From NCBI RefSeq assembly GCF_900177515.1, contig NZ_FXAK01000008.1, forward strand, positions 173,501 through 237,500: a DNA stretch of 64,000 nt, given 5' to 3'. The stretch comes from Azospirillum oryzae. GTDB taxonomy: Bacteria; Pseudomonadota; Alphaproteobacteria; Azospirillales; Azospirillaceae. Shown here piece after piece: positions 36,099 through 43,532 of this stretch (position 1 is its first letter; each line of letters starts with the position of its first letter). Both the position numbers and the translations under genes were made by a program. A model generated the notes under the pieces. That model ran no database searches. It was not told the origin of the DNA and worked only from the letters and a program-made list of their open reading frames with translations.

Positions 36099-36560
36099 TC
36101 ATCCTCCGGCGTGGTGGCCCGCGTGAAGATCGAGGCCTTCCGTTTGGAAGGACGGCGCCGAAGCGGAGGGAGCAGGCGCCAGCAGCGTGCCCTCATACTC
36201 CATCACCGGACGCAGGGCGGACAGCGCCTTGTAATAATCGCGCTCGCCGATATGGCCCATGGCGCGGGCGATGCGGTCCTGGATGTCGGGGCGGGTGAAG
36301 GTGGTGTAGAGCTGCGCCATCATCTCCGCCGCCGCACCGCTGCCGTTGGCGGCGATCGTGGGGTCGAGCAGCATGCTCTGGATCAGGAAATAGGCGCGGC
36401 GTACCGGGGTCACCGCATCCTCTTCCTGCAGGATGTCGCTGCCGCGGATGATCTGGGCGAAGTTGGAGATGGTCAGGGTGTAGCGTCGGTTCTCGTTCTG
36501 AACGACGCAGCCGTTGATGACCACCCGCTCGCACGGCTTCAGGCGCAGCTTAAGTGCCAT
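36099..36560 (-). CDS. flbT: Flagellin mRNA regulator FlbT
   Basis: Protein of 153 residues. The N-terminus LKLRLKPCERVVINGCVVQN and the following ILQEEDAVTPVRRAYFLIQS match FlbT, which in Caulobacter binds the flagellin 5' untranslated region and limits its translation until the hook is complete. The start (36560) lies inside the 3' end of flaF (11-bp overlap), the usual flaF-flbT pair. The nearby flagellin has an untranslated leader of roughly 90 bases, the expected target. Confidence 0.93.
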   Translation of the reverse strand: MALKLRLKPCERVVINGCVVQNENRRYTLTISNFAQIIRGSDILQEEDAVTPVRRAYFLIQSMLLDPTIAANGSGAAAEMMAQLYTTFTRPDIQDRIARAMGHIGERDYYKALSALRPVMEYEGTLLAPAPSASAPSFQTEGLDLHAGHHAGG

Positions 36561-36957
36561 AGGACAGATCCTCCGTCGCCAGTTCGCGTGCATTCTGCCC
36601 CATTCCCTCGACGGCGCCTTGCAGCCCTTGCATCACCGAGCGGTTGATGTGGAGCAGCAGGTCGATGCCGCCCTCGCCGCGCAGCACCCGTTGGGTGTTG
36701 CGGTTCACCGCGAAGGACAGCGAGACCAGACCGGCGCGTAAGGCCTCCGGCAGGGCGTTGCCGTCCTCCAGCAGGTCGGCGCGCAGCGCGTTCCACAGCT
36801 CCAGGTTCCGCCACAGCGCATCCTTCAGCGCGGCGGAGCGCCAGTCGGCGTCGCGGTTGTTCTCCAGCGCCAGGGTGATGCGCAGGAACACCCGGTACTC
36901 GATCTTTCGCGGATCGTCGCACTCGGCGATGGTCTGGTGGTAGGCGGCGATGCTCAT
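36550..36957 (-). CDS. flaF: Flagellin biosynthesis regulator FlaF
   Basis: Protein of 135 residues with the FlaF pattern (YHQTIAECDDPRKIEYRVFL then LWRNLELWNALRADLLEDGN and LSFAVNRNTQRVLRGEGGID). FlaF binds and assists flagellin, opposing FlbT in Caulobacter. The start at 36957 is chosen because the family begins directly with the short helix before YHQT; the in-frame upstream codons are Pro/Arg-rich. It follows flagellin by 137 bases on the same strand. Confidence 0.93.
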   Translation of the reverse strand: MSIAAYHQTIAECDDPRKIEYRVFLRITLALENNRDADWRSAALKDALWRNLELWNALRADLLEDGNALPEALRAGLVSLSFAVNRNTQRVLRGEGGIDLLLHINRSVMQGLQGAVEGMGQNARELATEDLSYGT

Positions 36958-37094
36958 GGGCGCACCCCTGCGATGGGGGTCCTTGGCGGCGGAATGCCGG
37001 ACCGGTTGCGGTTTGGATCTCGGGGATGGACGACGAGCCGGCGGGGCGGCGCCAAGGTCCAGGGGATTGGACAATGGCACCGCCCGTCAGGGGC

Positions 37095-38339
37095 TTAGCG
37101 GAACAGCGACAGGATGTTCTGCGGACCCTGGTTGGCGATCGACAGAGCCTGGATGGCGAGCTGCTGCTGGACCTGGAGGGCCTGCAGGCGGCTCGATTCC
37201 TCGTTCATGTCGGCGTCGACCAGGGCACCGATGCCCTTGTTCATCGAGTCGGTCAGCTTCGACACGAAGTCGTTCTGCACCGACACGCGGTTCTCGATGG
37301 AGCCGATGACCGACGCCTTGCCGATGGCGCTGTCGAGCAGCTTGTTGATGACCTCGAGCGACTTCTTCGAGTTGTTGACCACGTCGATCTGGGTCAGATC
37401 GGCGAGGCCGCCGAAGGCGTCGCTCTCCTTCGAGCCGACCCACAGGCCGGACACCTGGGCGGTGAAGTTGCCGTCGGTGTTGTTGTCCTGGTCGGTGAAG
37501 GTCAGCGTGTCGCCGGTGAAGGCGACCTGGAAGTCGCCGCCGGCGGCGGTCAGGGCAGTGTTCACCGCGGTGGCGATGTTGCCCTGGGTGGTCGCAAGGT
37601 CGGTGTCGTAGGTCTGGGCCGACAGGTCGACCGTCACGTCGGCCTTGGTGCCGTCCTCCTTGGTCACCGTCAGCGTCAGGCTGCCGAGGCCCAGGTTCTG
37701 GCCGTCGATGAAGGTGTCGCCGGGGGCGCCGAACTTGATGTCGACCTTGGCCTTGGTGGCGTTGGTCGAATCGACCTGCTGCTCGATGGTGGCCTTGCCG
37801 ACGATCGATTCCACGCGCATGTCCTGCCGCTGGAATTCGATGTAGCTCGGGTCGACGCTGCCGTCGCTGCGGCTGAGCGACGCCAGGATGGCGACGTTCT
37901 TGTCCTTGGCCGTGCCGTCGTTGGAATAGGTGACGCGCAGCAGGTTGTCGCCGTTGAAGGAGGCATCGGCGGCGGCGCCCTTGATCAGCTTCACCAGCTG
38001 GTCGACGTCGTTCTGGATCAGCGACTTGTCGACGCCGTTGGTCTGGCCGGCGATGACGCGGGCCTTCAGCGTCTGCAGGTTCTCGACGATGTTCTTGGAG
38101 GCCACCGACGCGGTGTTGGTGGTGCCGGACCCCAGCTCCAGCGATTCCTTGACCGCCTTGAAGCCGGCGACGTCGGCCTTCATGGTGGTGGCGATCGACC
38201 AGTAGGCGGCGTTGTCCTTGGCGTTGTTGACCTTCAGGCCGGTCGAGATGCGGTCCTGCGTGGTCTCCAGATCCCCGGTCACGCGACGCAGGGTCTGCAG
38301 CGCGGTCATGGCGGAGGTGTTCGTCATAATCGAGGCCAT
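37095..38339 (-). CDS. Flagellin
   Basis: Protein of 414 residues. The conserved N-terminal D0/D1 part (MASIMTNTSAMTALQTL, LETTQDRISTGLKVNNAKDN, AAYWSIATTMKADV) and C-terminal part (QQLAIQALSIANQGPQNILS then LFR) flank a variable central domain of about 200 residues. It forms the filament exported by the type III apparatus. The start at 38339 has GGAGAT four bases upstream (an in-frame ATG at 38351 is weaker). A promoter motif 100 bases upstream leaves an untranslated leader of roughly 90 bases, fitting FlbT control. Whether it is the lateral or polar flagellin cannot be told here. Confidence 0.95.
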   Translation of the reverse strand: MASIMTNTSAMTALQTLRRVTGDLETTQDRISTGLKVNNAKDNAAYWSIATTMKADVAGFKAVKESLELGSGTTNTASVASKNIVENLQTLKARVIAGQTNGVDKSLIQNDVDQLVKLIKGAAADASFNGDNLLRVTYSNDGTAKDKNVAILASLSRSDGSVDPSYIEFQRQDMRVESIVGKATIEQQVDSTNATKAKVDIKFGAPGDTFIDGQNLGLGSLTLTVTKEDGTKADVTVDLSAQTYDTDLATTQGNIATAVNTALTAAGGDFQVAFTGDTLTFTDQDNNTDGNFTAQVSGLWVGSKESDAFGGLADLTQIDVVNNSKKSLEVINKLLDSAIGKASVIGSIENRVSVQNDFVSKLTDSMNKGIGALVDADMNEESSRLQALQVQQQLAIQALSIANQGPQNILSLFR

Positions 38340-38439
38340 GGGTATCTCCATTCGCGAGATGCATGGCGCCTTTCTGACGCCGGGGCCATTCGCGCCGGCC
38401 TTCCCGATCTGTTGTGCGGGGGCGCGAGCGGCAAATTCG

Positions 38440-38473
38440 AGGATGACCGAGCCGGTTTAAGCCGGGGTAAAAA
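38440..38473 (-). promoter_or_regulatory. CtrA-box-like promoter of flagellin
   Basis: Minus strand: TTTTTA (38473-38468), 6 nt, CTTAAA (38461-38456), 10 nt, CATCCT (38445-38440). The forward-strand form TTTAAGCCGGGGTAAAA is TTAA-N7-TAAA, close to the CtrA half-site arrangement. Confidence 0.65.
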
Positions 38474-38522
38474 ATCGGGGGCGTTCGGGACGGGCGGGTT
38501 GGTCGGCGATGCTCAGTGATGC

Positions 38523-39338
38523 TCAGCGCCCGATGGCGCGGGGGGCGGCGCTGCGCGGCACCGCCGGCGGGATGAAGGGCACGCGGGGGCCGGCCAGCCC
38601 GCCGGCGCCCGACCAGCGGTCCAGCATCAGCTGTGCGCGGTCGGGAGCGACATGGTCGGGCGGCGCCTCGAACTTGTAGCCGCGGCCATAGACAGTCTCG
38701 ATGTAGCGGCCGCCGCCGGTCGCCGTGTCGATCTTCTTGCGCAGCTTGCAGATATAGACGTCGATCACCTTGTCGAGCGGGTCGGAGCCGGACAGGCCGT
38801 AGACCTCCTCGTAGATGTGTTCCTTCGACACCACGCGGCGGTGGTTGAGGGCCAGAACCGACAGGATCGCGTGTTCCCGCTGGCTGAGGCGCAGGCGCTC
38901 GCCGTCCACCTCCGGGTCGCGGCCGTCGAGGAAGACGGTCAGGCGGCCCACCGTCACCGCGTTGCTGGTCAGCCCGTAGGAGCGGCGGCGGATCGCCTCC
39001 AGCCGGGCGCGGATCTCGGTGCTGACCACCGGCTTCACCAGCACGTCGTCGGCGCCTGCCCGCAGGATTCCGGCGGTGGTGTTGGCGCAGCGGCGTTCGA
39101 TCAGACAGATGATCGCGGCGGTCACGTTGCGGGCGCGGAGCATCGCCACGCAGGCCTCGGTATCGCCGACGTCGCCGATGATGATTGCGTCATGTCCGAT
39201 GTCGATGGAGCCATGCCCGCCCACCAGATCGCGCAGGCCATTCAGGTCCAGGCGGTCATGGTTAACCTTGCACAGGGCGAGTTGCTTGCCGATGGCGTCG
39301 GCGATCAGATCGGCTGGCTCAATCAGCAAAGCCTGCAT
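38523..39338 (-). CDS. CtrA/Rem-like winged-helix regulator with degenerate receiver
   Basis: Protein of 271 residues. The receiver is unusual: the acidic pocket is E7-P8 (LLIEPAD) rather than E/D-D, Asp56 (IIIGDVGD) may be the phospho-acceptor, the conserved Thr is replaced (IICLIERR), and Lys102 is kept (VLVKPV). The OmpR-type DNA-binding domain is very CtrA-like: LSQREHAILSVLALNHRRVV, KVIDVYICKLRKKID, then YIETVYGRGYKF. A 45-residue Pro/Arg-rich tail follows. In Rhizobiales, Rem and FtcR are OmpR-family, CtrA-like flagellar activators encoded in flagellar clusters. Position next to flagellin makes this the obvious candidate regulator of the locus. The start at 39338 has GGAG six bases upstream. 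Confidence 0.8.
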   Translation of the reverse strand: MQALLIEPADLIADAIGKQLALCKVNHDRLDLNGLRDLVGGHGSIDIGHDAIIIGDVGDTEACVAMLRARNVTAAIICLIERRCANTTAGILRAGADDVLVKPVVSTEIRARLEAIRRRSYGLTSNAVTVGRLTVFLDGRDPEVDGERLRLSQREHAILSVLALNHRRVVSKEHIYEEVYGLSGSDPLDKVIDVYICKLRKKIDTATGGGRYIETVYGRGYKFEAPPDHVAPDRAQLMLDRWSGAGGLAGPRVPFIPPAVPRSAAPRAIGR

Positions 39339-39383
39339 TGGATTCTCCATTGTCGAGCAAGCGCAGATAAAGCATTGATTTTT

Positions 39384-39473
39384 ACGCAATTGCGTTGATG
39401 TCACATGCTTATCACAGCCTCAAAAGAACCCATCGAAAGGTGGTGTGTCAACACTTTGGGGTAACCGTGTTGA
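39384..39473. promoter_or_regulatory. Palindromes upstream of the flagellar regulator
   Basis: ACGCAATTGCGT (39384-39395) is a perfect 12-bp palindrome 46 bases before the regulator start. TCAACAC (39448-39454) and GTGTTGA (39467-39473) form a perfect 7-bp inverted repeat with a 12-nt spacer. Either could be an autoregulatory or input site; the protein that binds is unknown. Confidence 0.45.
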
Positions 39474-39516
39474 TATAGGACATTCGAGCGTTTTACGCCG
39501 TTTTAATAGTTTCGTT

Positions 39517-39535
39517 TGGATAAACACTGGATAAA
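39517..39535. repeat. Tandem TGGATAAA direct repeats one helical turn apart
   Basis: TGGATAAA occurs at 39517-39524 and 39528-39535, with an 11-bp period that puts both copies on the same face of the helix. This is the spacing of many OmpR-family sites, but the sequence is unlike the TTTAAA motif, so the binder is unknown. Confidence 0.4.
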
Positions 39536-39663
39536 TTTTTATGTAACGCGGGTTTTATTTTGAGATTCGACGTGAATTTATAGTGATCATCACAAGCAAC
39601 CAGCAATCATTCCGCCACGCTTGGTTAACGACAGTAATCGGATGGAAAACCAACGCTCATGAA

Positions 39664-39697
39664 TATGAACGCTGGTTTAACCCTGATGCCCTAGCGT
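39664..39697 (+). promoter_or_regulatory. CtrA-box-like promoter of the 147-aa lipoprotein gene
   Basis: TATGAA (39664-39669), 6 nt, TTTAAC (39676-39681), 10 nt, TAGCGT (39692-39697), 29 bases before the ATG. The downstream half and hexamer match the motA promoter closely; the upstream box is weaker. Confidence 0.5.
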
Positions 39698-39726
39698 CGC
39701 CGGGCAACCGCGTTTGAGGAATTTCC

Positions 39727-40170
39727 ATGTCCGGAACGAAGGCACCCGTCTTGCCGGCGGTCGCCGCCGCTGCTTGCCTGTTCGTCCTGGCGGGCTGTGC
39801 GCAATTGTCGCAGGCCCCCGACAGCGATTACCGCCAAGCCCTTGAAAAAGCGCTTACCGCCGGCCGATGCGACGGCGATGCGGTGCGCGACATGTGGTCG
39901 GCTTATGGACGGTGGTACGCAATCGGGTCCTCCATCGCCGGTCACCCGAAGACCGACGAGGCCGTGGCCCTGCTGTGCCAGGGTGACCAGTTCCGAATCC
40001 TGAACTGCACGGAGGTGGCGCGCGCGTCCTACCGGACGCTGATCCACCGCTTCCCGGAAGACGGCTATGCCGCGATGCGCGAGGCGGCCAGCGCTTCGTT
40101 GCGGACGCTGCCGCCGCCAATTCCCGCGCCGGGCGGGCCGACCCAGATCAGGCCGGTCGGGGAGATTTGA
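39727..40170 (+). CDS. Small lipoprotein, probably co-regulated with flagella
   Basis: Protein of 147 residues. The signal peptide AVAAAACLFVLAGC ends in a lipobox (LAGC) at Cys25. The mature part has a helical TPR/Sel1-like feel (YRQALEKALTAGRCDGDAV, YRTLIHRFPEDGYAAMREA) with three further cysteines (RCDG, LLCQ, LNCTE). No family recognised. The promoter motif immediately upstream matches those of the flagellar operons, so an envelope role in flagellar assembly or function is inferred. It is convergent with the 236-aa gene 13 bases away. Confidence 0.6.
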   Translation: MSGTKAPVLPAVAAAACLFVLAGCAQLSQAPDSDYRQALEKALTAGRCDGDAVRDMWSAYGRWYAIGSSIAGHPKTDEAVALLCQGDQFRILNCTEVARASYRTLIHRFPEDGYAAMREAASASLRTLPPPIPAPGGPTQIRPVGEI

Positions 40171-40183
40171 GGGGGGATAGCGG

Positions 40184-40894
40184 CTACAGCGCCAGATCCG
40201 ACGACAGGGGCCGGTCCAGCCCCAGCCAGGCGTCGGCCAGCGGGCCGACGGTCAGCGCGCCATCCAGCCGGCAGTCGGTCAGGACGGCGCGGAAGGTCTC
40301 GTGCAGGTCGGCCAGGGCGGAGGACGGCAATCCCGCCGCCAGACGCAGGGTCACGTCCAGCCGGCGAGCGGCCAACGTCGCCATCAGTTGCACCGGACCC
40401 AGCCGCTGCGGCCGGGCCTGAAGCACCAGGGTGAGGCGGTCGGACAGGCCGTCTTCGATGCCGACGGCGCACAACAGGCTGTCGTCGCTGTCCAGCAGCG
40501 GCACGCGCGACAGCCGCCACAGCCGTCCGTCAACCGGCTGGAAGCGCGAGGCCAGCGCCCGGTCGCAGTCGTCGAGCAGCAGCCCGCCGTCGAGATCCGC
40601 CAGCCGGGCCGCCGCCTCAGGTCCCAGCCAGCCGCGGCAGCCGTCCGCCGTCGCCGCCAGGAACAGGGCGAGCGCGGCGCCGAAGGTCGAATCGCAGCGC
40701 GGCAGGCAGCCCCGCACCAGCGCCGCATCGGCCGGCGACAGCGAATCGAGCAGGTCGAGCAGGCGGCGGACGAGCGGCCCCGCCTCGTCCCCGTCATCCG
40801 CGGTACGGGGGGCGGGTGACGGCGCCGCGGCGAAATGCGCGGCCAGCAGCTCCGGCGGCGGCACATGCCGGGGGACGAGGTCGCGCGCGCCCAT
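40184..40894 (-). CDS. Unknown 236-aa protein downstream of fliG
   Basis: Soluble, Leu/Asp/Arg-rich protein with no signal or membrane helix. The sequence has beta-strand/helix alternation (WRLSRVPLLDSDDSLLCAV, GLSDRLTLVLQARPQRLGPV, VTLRLAAGLPSSALADL) and a cluster of Cys (GCLPRCDS, DGCRGW, DDCDRA). I recognise no family. It begins 30 bases after the fliG stop and is the last gene of the fliF-to-fliG unit, so it is probably made with the switch complex. Confidence 0.55.
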   Translation of the reverse strand: MGARDLVPRHVPPPELLAAHFAAAPSPAPRTADDGDEAGPLVRRLLDLLDSLSPADAALVRGCLPRCDSTFGAALALFLAATADGCRGWLGPEAAARLADLDGGLLLDDCDRALASRFQPVDGRLWRLSRVPLLDSDDSLLCAVGIEDGLSDRLTLVLQARPQRLGPVQLMATLAARRLDVTLRLAAGLPSSALADLHETFRAVLTDCRLDGALTVGPLADAWLGLDRPLSSDLAL

Positions 40895-40924
40895 TCAGCT
40901 GGTTCCCATTGCCTGCCGCTCCGC

Positions 40925-41953
40925 TCAATAGACGACGGTGTCGGCGTCGTCGGATTGCGGGATGATGATGGTGCCGTCGTCGGCCATCGCCTTGGCGACG
41001 CGGACGATCTCCGCCTGGGCGTCGTTGACGTCGCGCATGCGCAGGGGCCCCATGTTCTCGATCTCGTCCAGCAGGATCAGGCGGGCGCGTTCCGACAGCA
41101 CCGACAGGAAATGGTCGCGCTGGGGGGCCGGCGCCCCCTTCAGCGCGATGGCGAGCTGGCCGGTGTCGCAGCGGCGGATCACCGCCTGCAGGGACACGCG
41201 GTCCAGCCGCATCAGATCCTCGAAGGTGAACATCAGCTGCTTGATGCGCTGGGTCGGCTCCGGCATCACCGTTTCCAGATCGTCGAAGATCTCGGTCAGC
41301 GTCTCGCGGTCGATGCGGTTGAAGATGTCGGCCATCCGCTCCAGCGAATCGTTGCCGTGGGTGCGGGCGTAATTCGCCATGAACTCGTTGTGCAGGATCG
41401 ATTCGATGTCCAGCAGCACCTCGCGCTGCACCGATTCGATCTGGATCATGCGCTCGATCACCTCGGTGCGGATGGCGGGAGGCAGCAGGACCAGCACCTT
41501 GGCGGCGTGGTCGGCCCGCATCTTCGACAGGATGACCGCCGCCGTCTGCGGATATTCGCCGGCCAGATAGCTGGCGAGCACCCCTTCGTTCACGTTGGAC
41601 ATCTTCTCCCACATGGTACGGCCGGCGGGGCCGCGGATCTCGCCCATGATCTCCGTCACGCGGTCGGCCGGCAGGAAGCGGTTCAGCATCCGCTCCGTGC
41701 TGTCGTAGGAGCCGATCACCGAGCCGGCATTGGCGAACCGTTCGGTGAAGATGCGCATCAGCGTCTCCACCAGATTGGAGGTGACGTTGCCGAGAGTCGC
41801 CATCGCCCGGCTGACGAGGCGGATCTCGTCCTCGTCCAGCCGTTCCATCAGCCGCGACCCGCGTTCCTCCCCAAGCGCCAGGAAGATGACCGCGCTCTTC
41901 TCCACCCCGGTCAGGCTCTTGTAGTTCTCACGGATCTTGATCGGCGTTCCCAT
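40925..41953 (-). CDS. fliG: Flagellar motor switch protein FliG
   Basis: Protein of 342 residues with N, middle and C domains: LTGVEKSAVIFLALGEERGS at the N-terminus, the middle EHPQT-like motif as AGEYPQTAAVILSKM, and the C-terminal torque helix region (LMFTFEDLMRLDRVSLQAVI then LLDEIENMGPLRMRDVNDAQ). FliG interacts with FliF, FliM and MotA. It lies after the small FlhB-like gene. Confidence 0.96.
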   Translation of the reverse strand: MGTPIKIRENYKSLTGVEKSAVIFLALGEERGSRLMERLDEDEIRLVSRAMATLGNVTSNLVETLMRIFTERFANAGSVIGSYDSTERMLNRFLPADRVTEIMGEIRGPAGRTMWEKMSNVNEGVLASYLAGEYPQTAAVILSKMRADHAAKVLVLLPPAIRTEVIERMIQIESVQREVLLDIESILHNEFMANYARTHGNDSLERMADIFNRIDRETLTEIFDDLETVMPEPTQRIKQLMFTFEDLMRLDRVSLQAVIRRCDTGQLAIALKGAPAPQRDHFLSVLSERARLILLDEIENMGPLRMRDVNDAQAEIVRVAKAMADDGTIIIPQSDDADTVVY

Positions 41954-41962
41954 GACGGCACC

Positions 41963-42247
41963 TCAGAAGGAGTAATCGGCGGAGGGGACGGAAGACGGGG
42001 CGGGATCGCCCCCGCCATCGAAGGCATCCGCCGGCGGCAGGGCCAGCGCGCGGTCGTGACGGAAGGCGACCGCCATCACCGCGCCGGCCACCAGCAAAAG
42101 CGGATGCGGGATCAGCGGGTTGGGGTCGAGGGCGGACAGCAGCCCGGCGACCGAGCCGTCCTCCGGCACCGCGACGCCGCGGCGGCGGGCCAGGGCGAGA
42201 AGGCTGTCGGCCAAGCTGGCGGGGGCGTCGGAAGGAGAGTCGTCCAT
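41963..42247 (-). CDS. FlhB C-terminal-domain-like small protein (FhlB/YlqH type)
   Basis: Protein of 94 residues. Residues 12-70 (ADSLLALARRRGVAVPEDGS, VAGLLSALDPNPLIPHPLLL, VAGAVMAVAFRHD) follow the pattern of the FlhB/EscU C-terminal domain after the cleavage site: long helix, G-[IV]-[PA]-[IV] turn, LL.LDxxxxIP, then a helix ending in a [VA]-x-x-V-[LM]-A-[FV] stretch. The NPTH site is absent. Stand-alone proteins of this type (FhlB, YlqH) can partly replace the FlhB domain elsewhere. A GTG start at 42253 overlapping the fliP stop (GTGA) is equally likely; the ATG at 42247 is listed. Confidence 0.6.
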   Translation of the reverse strand: MDDSPSDAPASLADSLLALARRRGVAVPEDGSVAGLLSALDPNPLIPHPLLLVAGAVMAVAFRHDRALALPPADAFDGGGDPAPSSVPSADYSF

Positions 42248-42249
42248 CT

Positions 42250-43029
42250 TCACACCCCATAGGAGCGGATCAGGCTGCCGGCGATCAGGAACCAGCCGTC
42301 GGTCAGCACGAAGAAGATGATCTTGAAGGGCAGCGCGATCATCACCGGCGGCAGCATCATCATGCCCATCGCCATCAGGATCGCCGCCACCACCATGTCG
42401 ATCACCAGGAAGGGCAGGAACAGCAGGAAGCCGATCTCGAAGGCGCGGCGCAGCTCCGACAGCAGGAAGGCCGGCATCAGCAAGCGTAGGTCGACGCTCT
42501 CCGCCGTCACCGGGCGCTCGTCCTTGGCCGGGGCCGTGTCGTCGCCGGCCGGTTTCGGCTTGGCGGTGAAGGCAGCGAAGGCGGCCAGATCGCGCTCGCG
42601 GACATGGGAGGCCATGAAGCCGCGGAACGGCTCGATCATCCGCTCCAGGCCCTGTTCCTGGGTGACCTGCTCGTTCAGCAGCGGGCGCAGGCCGTCCTGC
42701 CAGGCGCTGTCGATCACCGGCCCCATGATGTGGAAGGTCAGGAACATGGCGAGGCTGACCAGCACCATGTTGGGCGGCGACTGCTGAAGCCCCAGCGCCG
42801 AGCGCAGCAGCGACAGCACGACGATGATGCGGGTGAAGCAGGTGACCATGATCAGCAGGCCGGGCGCGACGCTGAGCACCGTCAGCAGCACGATGCCCTG
42901 GACGATCCGCCCCGACAGGCTCGCCCCGTCCGTCAGCGATCCCAGCGCCCCGAGGTCGAGCGGTGCCGCCGCGGCGGGGACGGCGGCGAGGAGGAGGGCT
43001 GTGAGGAGGGCTAGGGTGCGGAGGCGCAT
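42250..43029 (-). CDS. fliP: Flagellar export gate protein FliP
   Basis: Protein of 259 residues with a cleavable signal peptide (RTLALLTALLLAAVPAAAAP) and four membrane helices. Family signatures are TCFTRIIVVLSLLRSALGLQ then QSPPNMVLVSLAMFLTFHIM at the N-side and LMPAFLLSELRRAFEIGFLL then FLVIDMVVAAILMAMGMMML at the C-side. The periplasmic loop is longer than usual around residues 150-175. It assembles the FliPQR gate. Its stop overlaps the next start. Confidence 0.96.
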   Translation of the reverse strand: MRLRTLALLTALLLAAVPAAAAPLDLGALGSLTDGASLSGRIVQGIVLLTVLSVAPGLLIMVTCFTRIIVVLSLLRSALGLQQSPPNMVLVSLAMFLTFHIMGPVIDSAWQDGLRPLLNEQVTQEQGLERMIEPFRGFMASHVRERDLAAFAAFTAKPKPAGDDTAPAKDERPVTAESVDLRLLMPAFLLSELRRAFEIGFLLFLPFLVIDMVVAAILMAMGMMMLPPVMIALPFKIIFFVLTDGWFLIAGSLIRSYGV

Positions 43030-43041
43030 GCGGGGGCTTTC

Positions 43042-43172
43042 GGGGATTCCCCCTCTCCCCCCCCGGGGAGAGGGTCGGGGTGAGGGGGATGCATAGGTAG
43101 GATTCTCGGGAAAGGGCCGCCGCGCGACCCCCTCACCCTAACCCTCTCCCCGGGGGGAGAGGGGATTCCCCC
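43042..43172. repeat. Long palindromic intergenic repeat (copy 2) between fliN and fliP
   Basis: Left arm 43042-43088 and right arm 43128-43172 are near-perfect reverse complements of about 45 bases, each containing an inner hairpin CTCTCCCC/GGGGAGAG. The spacer carries GGATTCTCGGGA, also present in the copy at 55684, showing that they are the same family. It abuts the fliN stop and lies inside the operon. Confidence 0.9.
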
Positions 43173-43511
43173 TCAGTCGATCTCAAGCTCCGTCCGTACG
43201 ATCTCGGTCAGAGTCACGCCCAGCCGCTGGTCCTCGACGATCACCACCTCGCCGCGCGCGACCAGACGGTGGTTGACCAGGACCTCGACCGGTTCGTCGA
43301 CCTTGCGCTCCAGCTCCAGCACGGCGCCGCGGCCGAGCTTCAGCAGCTGCGCCACCAGCATGCTGGTGCGGCCAAGGACGACCTGCACGTCCACCGGCAC
43401 GTTGTAGATGGCGTTCATCGGGCCGTCATAAGGCTTGTCGCCCAGCTTGTCGGCGGCCTTCTCGGCCTGCTTGGGATCGTCGTCGAGCATGTCGAGGTTC
43501 AAGGGAGGCAT
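43173..43511 (-). CDS. fliN: Flagellar motor switch protein FliN
   Basis: Protein of 112 residues. The SpoA/C-ring domain is clear: YNVPVDVQVVLGRTSMLVAQ, LLKLGRGAVLELERKVDEPV, EVLVNHRLVARGEVVIVEDQ then RLGVTLTEIV. It forms the lower C-ring with FliM. It starts 21 bases after fliH. FliM is encoded on the other strand of this locus. Confidence 0.95.
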   Translation of the reverse strand: MPPLNLDMLDDDPKQAEKAADKLGDKPYDGPMNAIYNVPVDVQVVLGRTSMLVAQLLKLGRGAVLELERKVDEPVEVLVNHRLVARGEVVIVEDQRLGVTLTEIVRTELEID

Positions 43512-43532
43512 GCGGAGTCTCGCTTCGGATCG

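Larger units (their letters stand above)
39339..39726. other. AT-rich intergenic region between regulator and lipoprotein genes
   Basis: No gene is supported. It is markedly AT-richer than its flanks and dense in candidate regulatory signals: a 12-bp palindrome, a 7-bp inverted repeat, two TGGATAAA direct repeats spaced 11 bp, and a promoter motif at its right end. These are listed separately. Confidence 0.5.
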
